Shown piece after piece: positions 8,466-17,123 of a stretch of 64,000 nucleotides of DNA (its first letter is position 1; each line of letters starts with the position of its first letter). The stretch lies in the NCBI RefSeq assembly GCF_040361255.1, contig NZ_APNG01000010.1, forward strand, positions 100,426 to 164,425. Direction: 5' to 3'. A program made the position numbers and the translations under genes. The notes beneath the pieces were generated by a model. The model saw only the letters and a program-made list of their open reading frames with translations. It was not told where the DNA came from and ran no database searches. Source of the stretch: Salinisphaera sp040361255. GTDB lineage: Bacteria; Pseudomonadota; Gammaproteobacteria; Nevskiales; Salinisphaeraceae.

Positions 8466-10298
8466 TCAACCGCCGCGGCTGGCTTTCTTGCGCTCGTGTT
8501 CCTTGAGCCAGCGCTTGCGTACGCGCACGTTGGCCGGGGTGATTTCGACGAGTTCGTCGTCGTTGATGAATTCCAGCGCCTGTTCCAGCGTCATGCGGAT
8601 GGGCGGCGTGAGCACGATGTTCTCGTCGGAGCCGGCCGCGCGCACGTTGGTGAGCTGCTTGGCCTTGAGCACGTTCACGGTGAGATCGTTCTCGCGCGAA
8701 TGAATACCCACGACCATGCCTTCATAGACCTCGTCGCCGGGCGAGACCATCATCTTGCCGCGATCCTGCAGGTTGAACAGGGCAAAGCCCACGGCCTTGC
8801 CGGCGGCATTGGAAATGAGCACGCCGGAATGACGCTGGCCGATGGCATCCGCGCCTTTCGGCCCGTAGTGATCGAACACATGGGTCACGATGCCGGTGCC
8901 CGAGGTCAGGCTCATGAACTCGGTCTGAAAACCGATCAAGCCGCGCGAGGGGATCATGAATTCCAGGCGGGTACGGCCGTTGCCGTCGGGCTGCATGTTC
9001 TGCAGCTGGCCACGGCGCTGGTTGAGGTTGTCGATGACCGCGCCTTGATGTTCGTCCTCGATATCGCAGATCAGCAGCTCGTAGGGCTCGTGGATTTCGC
9101 CGTCGACTTCACGGGTCACCACTTCCGGGCGCGAAACCGACAGCTCGTAGCCTTCGCGGCGCATGGTTTCCAGCAGCACCGACAGGTGCAGCAGGCCACG
9201 CCCGGACACCTTGAAGCGATCCGGATCGCTGGTCAGATCCACGCGCATGGCGACGTTGGACTTGAGTTCGCGATAAAGGCGCTCGCGAATCTGGCGCGAG
9301 GTGAGGTAGTCGCCGTCCTTGCCGGCCAGCGGCGACTTGTTGACCTCGAAGGTCATGCTCATGGTCGGCTCGTCGACGGTCAGCGCGGGCAGGGCCTCGG
9401 GCGCGCTGGTATCGCAGAGCGTGTCGGAAATATCGAGCCCGTCCATGCCGGTCAGCGCGACGATATCGCCGGCCTGCGCCTGATCGACTTCCACCCGGTT
9501 AAGGCCGAGAAAGCCGAATACGCCCGCAATCTTGGCGTTGCGCTTGTTGCCTTCGCGATCGACGATGGTGATCTGGGTGGCCGGTTTGATCGCGCCGCGG
9601 GCGATACGGCCGATACCGATCTGACCGACGAAGCTGTTGTAGTCCAGCGTGGTGATCTGCATCTGGAACGGGCCGTCGGTCTTGACCGGGGGCGAGGGCA
9701 CGCGTTCGGTGATGGTGCGAAACAGCGGCTTCATGTCGCCTTCGCGCACGTCGTCTTCGAGGCCGGCATAGCCGCCGAGCGCCGAGGTGTAGACGGTGGG
9801 GAAATCCAGCTGTTCGTCGGTGGCACCGAGCGAGTCGAACAGATCGAAGGTCTGGGTCAGCACCCAGTCCGGGCGCGCGCCGTCGCGGTCGATCTTGTTG
9901 ATCACCACGATCGGCTTCAGGCCCAGCTCGAAGGCCTTTTCGGTCACGAAACGGGTCTGCGGCATGGGGCCGTCGACCGCATCGACGAGCAGCAGCACCG
10001 AGTCCACCATCGACAGCACGCGCTCGACTTCGCCGCCGAAGTCGGCATGGCCGGGGGTGTCGACGATGTTAATGCGATAGTTTTCGTTGCTGTCCGGGTC
10101 GCGCCATTCGATCGCGGTATTCTTGGACGTAATCGTAATGCCGCGTTCTTTTTCCAGATCGTTGGAATCCATGATCCGATCGGCGACTTCCTCGCGCGCT
10201 TCGAAGGTGCCGGACTGGCGAAGCAGGCAGTCCACGAGCGTGGTCTTGCCATGGTCCACGTGGGCGATAATCGCGATATTGCGCAGGTTGTCGATCAT
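8466..10298 (-). CDS. typA: Ribosome-associated GTPase TypA/BipA
   Basis: This 610-residue translational GTPase has the P-loop AHVDHGKTT, the switch I/II motifs (RGITI, DTPGHADFGGEVER) and the NKID motif (VVINKIDRDGARPDWV). EF-G-like domains III and V follow, then the BipA-specific C-terminal domain (EDHQGAVIDNLNQRRG, SRGLIGFQTEFM). BipA binds the 70S ribosome and acts in 50S assembly and stress adaptation. Full family length, no anomalies. It stands alone, followed on the same strand by the GNAT-nitrilase gene 100 bp further on. Confidence 0.97.
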   Translation of the reverse strand: MIDNLRNIAIIAHVDHGKTTLVDCLLRQSGTFEAREEVADRIMDSNDLEKERGITITSKNTAIEWRDPDSNENYRINIVDTPGHADFGGEVERVLSMVDSVLLLVDAVDGPMPQTRFVTEKAFELGLKPIVVINKIDRDGARPDWVLTQTFDLFDSLGATDEQLDFPTVYTSALGGYAGLEDDVREGDMKPLFRTITERVPSPPVKTDGPFQMQITTLDYNSFVGQIGIGRIARGAIKPATQITIVDREGNKRNAKIAGVFGFLGLNRVEVDQAQAGDIVALTGMDGLDISDTLCDTSAPEALPALTVDEPTMSMTFEVNKSPLAGKDGDYLTSRQIRERLYRELKSNVAMRVDLTSDPDRFKVSGRGLLHLSVLLETMRREGYELSVSRPEVVTREVDGEIHEPYELLICDIEDEHQGAVIDNLNQRRGQLQNMQPDGNGRTRLEFMIPSRGLIGFQTEFMSLTSGTGIVTHVFDHYGPKGADAIGQRHSGVLISNAAGKAVGFALFNLQDRGKMMVSPGDEVYEGMVVGIHSRENDLTVNVLKAKQLTNVRAAGSDENIVLTPPIRMTLEQALEFINDDELVEITPANVRVRKRWLKEHERKKASRGG

Positions 10299-10489
10299 AG
10301 AGGCCGTGGCCGGTAGAAAATAAAGCGCGCCATTATCCGTGAAGCAGCCGCTCCCCGGCTAGGCCCTGCGCCCCGGCGCCCGCCGATTTTCTTGCACTGC
10401 AGCGCGCAATGGCAGCCGCTATCAGCGTTACCGGCGGTTGCGCGTTTTAAGAACATCCGGGCATATGAGCGCGTCAGGCGCGCCCGACC

Positions 10490-10509
10490 CAATATCGGGA
10501 CCGATATTG
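10490..10509. promoter_or_regulatory. 20-bp perfect palindrome, candidate operator
   Basis: CAATATCGG, a two-base centre GA, then CCGATATTG form a perfect 9-bp inverted repeat. It lies in the 299-bp gap between the divergent typA and MFS genes, 89 bp before the MFS start, and the gap has no other gene. The short spacer and perfect symmetry fit a dimeric repressor site better than a terminator, and no T-run follows. The cognate regulator is not visible nearby. Confidence 0.4.
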
Positions 10510-10597
10510 CGCAGCTGCGGCATGCGAAGCCGCCGCAGCCGCACGCACACATGCCTACTTTTGCCGGCCGTGGATAGCTGCATGCGACAATAAGTCG

Positions 10598-11818
10598 ATG
10601 AACAATGCCCAGCCCGCGCGCGAGACGCGCTATCTGCAACGCGGCAGCCGGATTTACTGGCGTGCGAATCTGGCGCTGTTCGCAGCCGGCTTCGCGACAT
10701 TTTCCTCCATGTACGCGGTGCAGCCACTCATGCCCGCATTCGCGCGCGAATTCGATGTCAGCGCGGCGGCGAGCAGTCTGTCGCTGTCGGTGACCACGGG
10801 CGTGCTTGCCTTCACGTTATTGCTGGCCGGGCTGATGTCCGAGGCGATCGAGCGCAAGCCGGTGATGATCGCCTCGCTGATCGGCTCGGCCGTGTTGTCG
10901 ATCGCGGCCGCGCTCGCGCCGGGCTGGGGGTCGCTGCTGGCCGCGCGGGCGCTCGAAGGCGTGGCCCTGGGCGGCGTGCCGGCGTTGGCGATTGCTTATC
11001 TATCCGAAGAGATCGCGCCCTCCGATCTGGGCACCGCCACCGGTTTGTATATCGGCGGCACCGCCACCGGCGGCATGGGCGGACGCGTGATCACCGGTTT
11101 CATTTCCGAATACGCGGACTGGCGCGTGGCACTCGCCACGATCGGCGTGATCGGCCTGGTTGCGACCGTGCTTTTCTTCTGGTTGCTGCCGCGCTCGCAG
11201 AACTTCACCGCCAAGCGCGGCATGTCGCTGGCCCAGCACGCCGGCCCGATTGGTGAACATCTACGCCACAAGGCGTTGCCCTGGGTGTTCGTCTGTGGTT
11301 TTTTGTTCATGGGCGCGTTCGTGTCCGTGTACAACTACATCGGCTTTCGCTTGAGCGAAGCCCCGTTTTCGCTCGGCCAGGGCGCGATCGGATCGGTCTT
11401 CGTGATCTATATTCTCGGTATTCTCACCTCACCCATTGCTGGGCGCGTGGCCGACAGCGCCGGCCGTCCGCCGGTGTTGCTGTTCGCGATCGTGTGCATG
11501 GCCGCCGGGCTGGCCGTGATGTGGCCGGCCAACCTCATTGCCGTGGTGCTGGGCATGGCGTTGCTGACCATCGGTTTCTTTGCCGGACATTCCACCGCCA
11601 GCGGTTTTGTCGGCCTGCTCGCCGAACGCGGCAAGGGCCATGCCGCGGGGCTGTATCTGCTGGGCTACTACCTCGGCTCGAGCGTGGTTGGCTCGCTGGG
11701 CGGGCTGTTCTGGAGCGCGGCCGGCTGGGCCGGGGTGACACTGATGGTCGCGGTGGTCCTGCTCGCCGGGCTGGCGGTCACGCTTTGGCTGATGCGCTGG
11801 CGCCGTTCGAAACGGTAG
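10598..11818 (+). CDS. MFS transporter, YnfM-like drug/metabolite exporter
   Basis: The 406-residue polytopic protein has about 12 membrane segments. The first reads LALFAAGFATFSSMYAVQPLMP, the typical opening of the YnfM-type MFS subgroup. The loop MSEAIERKPVM and its pseudo-repeat RVADSAGRPPVLL match the two conserved MFS loop motifs (G-x3-D-x2-G-R-R/K). The substrate cannot be inferred; relatives export drugs or small metabolites. It is transcribed alone, and its stop is one base from the stop of convergent mntH. A perfect palindrome upstream may be its operator. Confidence 0.82.
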   Translation: MNNAQPARETRYLQRGSRIYWRANLALFAAGFATFSSMYAVQPLMPAFAREFDVSAAASSLSLSVTTGVLAFTLLLAGLMSEAIERKPVMIASLIGSAVLSIAAALAPGWGSLLAARALEGVALGGVPALAIAYLSEEIAPSDLGTATGLYIGGTATGGMGGRVITGFISEYADWRVALATIGVIGLVATVLFFWLLPRSQNFTAKRGMSLAQHAGPIGEHLRHKALPWVFVCGFLFMGAFVSVYNYIGFRLSEAPFSLGQGAIGSVFVIYILGILTSPIAGRVADSAGRPPVLLFAIVCMAAGLAVMWPANLIAVVLGMALLTIGFFAGHSTASGFVGLLAERGKGHAAGLYLLGYYLGSSVVGSLGGLFWSAAGWAGVTLMVAVVLLAGLAVTLWLMRWRRSKR

Positions 11819-11819
11819 T

Positions 11820-13124
11820 TTAAAACCCGCCGCGAAAGGTTTCGTAAAGCAGAAACACGTTGAGTGCGATCACCACACAGGCGATCGCCCAGGCGGCGAT
11901 GGTCGTGGCGCGGTGGTTGACCAGATCGCCCATGATCTCGCGGTTGGAGCAGAACAGCAGCAACGGAATCAGCGCGAAGGGAATACCGAAGGACAACACC
12001 ACCTGGCTCATCACCAATGCCGTGGTGGCATCCACGCCCATGCCCAGAATGACCAATGGCGGGGCCATGGTGATCATGCGGCGGGCGAACAACGGAATCT
12101 GGCGGGCGATGAAGCCCTGCATCACCACCTGGCCGCTCATGGTGCCTACCGAGGAACTGGAAAAGCCGCTGGCCAGCAGACCGAGACCGAACAAGCCGGC
12201 CGCGGTCGGCCCGGCATAGTCACCGAGCTGGGCGAAGGCGCCTTCCAGGGTGGTCACGGGCGTAGTCGCGCCGAAGAACAGCCCGGCCGCCATGACCAGC
12301 ATGGCGGCATTGATCAGGCCGGCCACGCCCATGGCGATGAGGATATCGATGAACTCGAAGCGAAAGATGCGCCGGCGTTCGCTGGCACTGCGCCCGACCA
12401 CACGCCGCTGGGTGAGCGCCGAATGCAGGTAGATGACATGCGGCATCACCGTCGCGCCCAGAATACCGGCAGCGAGCATCACGCTATGGCTGCCTTCGAA
12501 GCCGGGAATCAGGCCCAGGGCGAGATCGTCCATCGCCGGGTCGGCGACATAGACTTCGTAGGCAAACGACACGATCACCACGCCGACCAGCGCGGTAATG
12601 CCGGCTTCGAGCGGGCGAAAACCGCGCCGCTGCAACTCCAGCAGGCCGAAGGAAAACACGCCAGTGATCAGGGCTGCCGGAAACAACGGAATGCCGAATA
12701 GCAGGTACAGCCCCAACGCGCCGCCGATGAACTCGGCCAGATCGGTGGCGATGGCGATGATCTCTGCCTGAATCCACAGCGCAATGGTGACCGGCCGCGG
12801 AAAACGCGCGCGACAGACTTCCGGCACGTTCTTGCCTGTGGCGATACCAAGCTTGGCCGACATGCTCTGGATGACGATGGCCATGACATTGGCTGCCACT
12901 ACGACCCACAACAGCAGATAACCGAAGGTGGAGCCCGCCTGGATATTGGTCGCGAAATTGCCGGGGTCGATATATGCCACGGCCGCGATGAAGGCGGGCC
13001 CGAGAAACGGCCACAGTCCGCGCAGCCCGCGATGATGGCCATCCAGCGCGGCCTGGGCAGCACGAATGGTGGCCCCTTCGCCGGGCAGCATGTCGGCGGA
13101 TTGGCTGTGGGGATCGGCGCTCAC
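11820..13124 (-). CDS. mntH: Nramp-family Mn2+/divalent metal transporter
   Basis: The protein has about 11 membrane segments, the metal-binding DPGNFATNIQ motif in TM1 and MPHVIYLHS in TM6, which are the two unwound helices that coordinate Mn2+ in Nramp carriers. These proton-coupled importers bring manganese into the cytoplasm. The start is uncertain: GTG 13124 gives about 434 residues; a longer in-frame extension to 13217 runs through a palindromic region that looks regulatory, and ATG 13091 is another option. It is convergent with the MFS gene. Confidence 0.88.
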   Translation of the reverse strand: MSADPHSQSADMLPGEGATIRAAQAALDGHHRGLRGLWPFLGPAFIAAVAYIDPGNFATNIQAGSTFGYLLLWVVVAANVMAIVIQSMSAKLGIATGKNVPEVCRARFPRPVTIALWIQAEIIAIATDLAEFIGGALGLYLLFGIPLFPAALITGVFSFGLLELQRRGFRPLEAGITALVGVVIVSFAYEVYVADPAMDDLALGLIPGFEGSHSVMLAAGILGATVMPHVIYLHSALTQRRVVGRSASERRRIFRFEFIDILIAMGVAGLINAAMLVMAAGLFFGATTPVTTLEGAFAQLGDYAGPTAAGLFGLGLLASGFSSSSVGTMSGQVVMQGFIARQIPLFARRMITMAPPLVILGMGVDATTALVMSQVVLSFGIPFALIPLLLFCSNREIMGDLVNHRATTIAAWAIACVVIALNVFLLYETFRGGF

Positions 13125-13162
13125 GCGCTTGCGGTCCAGACGCGTGCAATTCGTGGCATCAA

Positions 13163-13177
13163 TCGAGTATGACTCGA
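13163..13177. promoter_or_regulatory. Perfect palindrome upstream of mntH, candidate metal-regulator operator
   Basis: TCGAGT-ATG-ACTCGA is a perfect 6-bp inverted repeat with a 3-bp centre, 39 bp upstream of the proposed GTG start of mntH. Its place between mntH and the divergent PhoD-like gene fits an operator for a manganese- or iron-responsive repressor. It does not match a consensus I can name with confidence. Confidence 0.4.
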
Positions 13178-13276
13178 GACTGTAAAACTTAGCATGGGCT
13201 GAATTTAGCGATCGCAATCGATGCGGTCAATAGGGAAATGGCTGGCGCCCAGCGGCGCGCACCGTACAATTGCCGT

Positions 13277-15220
13277 ATGCCGCACAATGCCTTATCGCCG
13301 TCGCCCGTTTCAGACACCGTGCTCGCCGGGCCAATCCTGCGCCAGGCGCGCCCGCAGCGGCTGGTGCTATGGCTGGCCGTATCGCAGCCGGTGGACTTGG
13401 CGCTGGCGTTGTACCGTGACGACGATGGCCGGCGTCAGATCGCCGACGACACGATCGCCCTCGATCGCTACCGGCGCGATCTGCGTATCGGCGAACACGC
13501 CTGGCTGGTGTTCATCGATATCGATCTGGCCGCCGCCGGGGTCGATGCGCTGGCCGAAGATACGCCGATCGGCTACGACCTGTTGCTTAACGACGCGCGA
13601 CATTCGCTGGCCGCACTCGATCCAGGCCTGTGTTATCCGGGCGAGGCGCGCCCGCGCTTTGTCATCAAGACTCGCCTCGACAGCCTGCTGCATGGCTCCT
13701 GCCGGCGCCCCCATCATCCGTCGGGCGACGGCATGGCGCGCGCGGATCGCTGGCTGGGCGAGCGCCGCGACGACAGCCGAAGCTGGCCGGTGGCGGTGCT
13801 GCTGACCGGCGATCAGATCTATGCCGACGACGTCGCCGGGCCCATGCTGCGCGCGATTCATGCGCTCATCGCCCGGCTGGGGCTATGGCCGGAAACGCTC
13901 GAAGGCGCCGTGCTCGACGACAGCGATGCGCTGTATGCCTGTAGTGCCTGCTATTACCGGCGCGACGAATTACTGCCGCAGGAAAAGGTCAACCGCTATC
14001 TGCGCGACCGCTTTTTCGGCGGCACGCGCAAACCGGTGTTTACCTCGGCGTCCTCCGGCAACCACCTGATTACGCTTGCCGAAGTGCTGGCGATGTATCT
14101 GCTGTGCTGGTCGGACGCGGCCTGGCGCGGACTCGAATACACGCCACCCGCCCTCGATGAGCAGGAGCGCGAACGCTACGACGAAGAGGCTGCGATCATC
14201 GAGCGCTTCGTGGCCGAACTGCCGGGCGTGCGCCGGCTCATGGCCAACAGCGTGACCGCCATGATCTTCGACGATCACGACGTCACGGACGACTGGAACC
14301 TTACCGGCGAATGGATGGATACCGCCTACGGCCATCCGTTTTCGCGCCGTATCATTGGCAATGCCTTGGTCGCGTATCTGTTATGCCAGGGGTGGGGCAA
14401 TCGGCCGGAGGTGTTCGAGGACAACGTCTGGCCCAGCGTCGAAGCGTATTACGCCACCCGCGACAATACCGCTCACGACGCGCTCATCGACACGCTGCTG
14501 GCCTTTCATCGCTGGGATTTCATGCTCGAAACCGAACCGGGCGTGCTGGTGCTGGATACACGCACCCGGCGCTGGCGGCGTGGGCGCGCGCCGGCCAAGC
14601 CCTCGGGGCTGATGGACTGGGAGGCGCTCAGCGACATGCAGACCCAGCTCATGCATCGCGAGAGCGTCGTGATGGTGTCGGCCGCGCCGATTTTCGGCGT
14701 CAAGCTCATCGAGAACATCCAACGCGTATTCACCTGGTTCGGCAAGCCATTGATGGTGGACGCCGAAAACTGGATGGCGCACCCGGGCGCGGCCCATACG
14801 CTGCTCAACATATTCCGCCACGGCAATACGCCGAAGAATTTCACCATCCTGTCGGGCGATGTGCATTACTCGTTCGTCTACGATGTGACCCTGCGTTTTT
14901 CGGCCGCCCGCCAGAAGATCTGGCAGATCACCAGCTCCGGGGTAAAAAACGAATTCCCGCGCAAACTGCTGGATTGGTTCGATCGTCTCAACCGCTGGTT
15001 GTATGCGCCGTACTCGCCGCTGAACTGGTTCACCAAGCGTCGGCGTATGCGTATCTATCCGCGTCGGCCGGTGCCGGCCGATCACGGCGAACGGCTGGTG
15101 AACGGGGCGGGCATGGGCTATGTACGCTTCAACGACGCCGGCCAGCCCAGCGATATTCGGGAACTGTGTGCCGACGATTCCGATGTGCGCTTCGAAGCCA
15201 GCGATCACGAACAGGTATGA
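13277..15220 (+). CDS. PhoD-like metallophosphatase
   Basis: The protein (647 residues from ATG 13277) has metal-ligand motifs of PhoD-like phosphatases: LTGDQIYADDV in the first half, MIFDDHDVTDDWNL in the middle and LSGDVHYSF towards the C-terminus. An N-terminal beta-rich domain of about 150 residues precedes the catalytic part. There is no Tat or Sec signal peptide, unlike secreted PhoD enzymes, so it probably acts in the cytoplasm. ATG 13277 is preferred to the earlier in-frame start at 13238 because the extra residues show no conserved pattern. Substrate unknown; phosphodiester or phosphomonoester hydrolysis is the family activity. Confidence 0.8.
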   Translation: MPHNALSPSPVSDTVLAGPILRQARPQRLVLWLAVSQPVDLALALYRDDDGRRQIADDTIALDRYRRDLRIGEHAWLVFIDIDLAAAGVDALAEDTPIGYDLLLNDARHSLAALDPGLCYPGEARPRFVIKTRLDSLLHGSCRRPHHPSGDGMARADRWLGERRDDSRSWPVAVLLTGDQIYADDVAGPMLRAIHALIARLGLWPETLEGAVLDDSDALYACSACYYRRDELLPQEKVNRYLRDRFFGGTRKPVFTSASSGNHLITLAEVLAMYLLCWSDAAWRGLEYTPPALDEQERERYDEEAAIIERFVAELPGVRRLMANSVTAMIFDDHDVTDDWNLTGEWMDTAYGHPFSRRIIGNALVAYLLCQGWGNRPEVFEDNVWPSVEAYYATRDNTAHDALIDTLLAFHRWDFMLETEPGVLVLDTRTRRWRRGRAPAKPSGLMDWEALSDMQTQLMHRESVVMVSAAPIFGVKLIENIQRVFTWFGKPLMVDAENWMAHPGAAHTLLNIFRHGNTPKNFTILSGDVHYSFVYDVTLRFSAARQKIWQITSSGVKNEFPRKLLDWFDRLNRWLYAPYSPLNWFTKRRRMRIYPRRPVPADHGERLVNGAGMGYVRFNDAGQPSDIRELCADDSDVRFEASDHEQV

Positions 15221-15284
15221 GTATTGAACCTCGCGCGTCGTGTGTTGCCGAAGGCCGGGTAATGTCCTGGAAACGAACCACACG

Positions 15285-15725
15285 ATGAGCCGATCGGTAT
15301 GGCCGCTATGTGCGGTATTCATTCTCGGCGCGCTGCCCGCTAGCGCCTGGGCCCAGAACGCACTCTCGGCACTGGATGCCAACGATGACGGCGCCATTGG
15401 TCGTCAGGAGGCCATCGACGGGCAGCGCAAGACTTTCGAACAGCTCGATCGCAACAGCGATGGCCAGCTCGACAAGGACGAACTCGCCGCCAGCCGGGTG
15501 CCCGACGACGACCACGCCTCGGCCGACGTGAGACGCGCGCGCCGCAAGGCCATCGCGCGCACCTTCGCCAATCTCGATCGCGATGCCAGCGGCGGTGTCT
15601 CACTGGCCGAATACCAGGCCGCGATGACGCCGTATTTCGATGCCCTGGACAGCAATGACGACGGCGTACTCGACGGCGCGGAACTGCGTCGCGCCATCGA
15701 AGACGACGATACGCCGGCGAACTAG
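15285..15725 (+). CDS. Secreted EF-hand calcium-binding protein
   Basis: From ATG 15285 the protein has a clear signal peptide (SVWPLCAVFILGALPASAWAQ) and a mature part of about 120 residues with four EF-hand loops: DANDDGAIGRQE, DRNSDGQLDKDE, DRDASGGVSLAE and DSNDDGVLDGAE. All have Asp at positions 1, 3 or 5 and Glu at position 12; the third has Ser/Gly substitutions but keeps the frame. It probably binds Ca2+ in the periplasm. It lies 64 nt downstream of the PhoD-like gene. Its TAG stop overlaps the stop of the convergent esterase in the shared tetranucleotide CTAG. Confidence 0.85.
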   Translation: MSRSVWPLCAVFILGALPASAWAQNALSALDANDDGAIGRQEAIDGQRKTFEQLDRNSDGQLDKDELAASRVPDDDHASADVRRARRKAIARTFANLDRDASGGVSLAEYQAAMTPYFDALDSNDDGVLDGAELRRAIEDDDTPAN

Positions 15726-16783
15726 GCTTTGTGCGTATTGTCCGCGAGCGCGGCCCGCAATGCCTGCGCGCCTTCGCTAAGCGCGGCATCGGCGCCGGCA
15801 ACCCCGCCCGCGAAGTTCACGAAGCCGTGGATCATCGATGGATGACGCGCGATCCGGGCCTGCACACCCGCGGCCTGGAGTGCCTTGGCATAGTCCTCGC
15901 CTTCGTCGCGTAGCGGGTCGAAACCGCCCGTGATCACGATGGCGGGGGCCAGGCCTTCGAGATCGCCGTAGATTGGCGATACCCGCGGGTCGCGGTTGTC
16001 GAAGCCGTCCCGGATATAGTGTCCACGAAACCAGTCCATGGACGATTTTTCCAGCAGGAAACCGTCGGCAAAGGTATGGACCGACGCGCGCTCGCGGGCG
16101 AAATCGATGGCCGGATAGAACAGCAGCTGAAAACAGGGCGAATGGCGGTCGTCGCGGGTGATCTGGGCGACGACCGCCGATAGATTGCCGCCCGCGCTGT
16201 CACCGCCGACCGCCAGACGGTCGGCATCGATGTCCAGTTCCTGCGCACGGCGGGCAATATCGCGAAACGCGGCCACTGCGTCATCGACGCCGGCGGGCGC
16301 CGGATGCTCGGGAGCGAGACGATAGTCGACCGCGATCACCACGCAGTTGGCGCGTTCGGCGAGCGCGCGGCATACGCCGTCGTGCGAGGCCAGTGAACCG
16401 ATTACGAACCCGCCGCCGTGATAGAACACCAGGGCGCCGCCTTTGTGTTCCCCGCGTGCGGGGCGATAAACGCGTGCCGCGCAGGGGCTGTCTGCACCGG
16501 CCACGTGAATGTCCTCGCAGGCGACGTGCGCGCGCGTCCGTGGTTCGAGCAGACGCGATTGGGCATCGATGAGCGCGCGCTCGCGATCAATCGCACGTCC
16601 GCCCAGCGTGGCATCGCCGCGCAGGCGTTGCAGGCGCAGCAGCATTTGCGTCTGCACATCCAGGGTCTGGCCGTCGCGCACGACCGGCGCGCCGGCGAGA
16701 ATACGCAGTACCGCGGCAGGCAGTCTGAGCGTGCCGCGGGCGATCGCGCTTTCGATACGCGCCGCCGGAGATCGTCGGGTCAT
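15722..16783 (-). CDS. Alpha/beta hydrolase, hormone-sensitive-lipase (family IV) esterase
   Basis: The oxyanion-hole motif YHGGGFVIGS, the nucleophile elbow GDSAGGNLSA, the acid residue in ITGGFDPLRDEG and the terminal HGFVNFAG identify the HSL family of carboxylesterases. The 353-residue length from ATG 16783 is typical; a TTG five codons upstream is the alternative. No signal peptide is seen, so it is likely a cytoplasmic esterase acting on short-chain esters. It faces the EF-hand gene tail to tail with stops overlapping by two bases. Confidence 0.88.
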   Translation of the reverse strand: MTRRSPAARIESAIARGTLRLPAAVLRILAGAPVVRDGQTLDVQTQMLLRLQRLRGDATLGGRAIDRERALIDAQSRLLEPRTRAHVACEDIHVAGADSPCAARVYRPARGEHKGGALVFYHGGGFVIGSLASHDGVCRALAERANCVVIAVDYRLAPEHPAPAGVDDAVAAFRDIARRAQELDIDADRLAVGGDSAGGNLSAVVAQITRDDRHSPCFQLLFYPAIDFARERASVHTFADGFLLEKSSMDWFRGHYIRDGFDNRDPRVSPIYGDLEGLAPAIVITGGFDPLRDEGEDYAKALQAAGVQARIARHPSMIHGFVNFAGGVAGADAALSEGAQALRAALADNTHKA

Positions 16784-17123
16784 GCTATTCACTCGCAAGC
16801 TGATGAGGTCGATACGCTACCGGCACGAAAACTGACCACCGGCGTTGTCAGAATAAGGCATTCTAGCCCAGTACGTGGCGCCATTTCATATGCCCGCATT
16901 TGCCTGCCTGCACCGACATGCGCGCTCAGTGCCCACGCGTTTGATGCGCTGTGCACGGAATCTGTGTACGCTTTCCCGCTGAATTTGGGATAGATAACCC
17001 ATACGGCACCTCGTATCGGCGTAGGCGGGCGTGTTTAGGTTGGCGATAAACAGGGGCGCCCAACCTCCGTAGTGTCCGTTATTCAATTGCGCCTTAAATA
17101 TTGATTCACTGTCTTATTGCTCT
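16784..17123. other. Intergenic region, no gene seen
   Basis: This divergent 340-bp gap separates the esterase and the LOV-GGDEF gene. It is less GC-rich towards the LOV gene. I see no tRNA, strong palindrome or credible small gene; it presumably holds both promoters. Confidence 0.5.

Noticed and set aside
8496..10316. Very long open frame antisense to typA
   Set aside because: It mirrors the typA gene base for base, is rich in His/Gly/Ala/Val as expected from the antisense of GC-rich codons, and shows no family motif.
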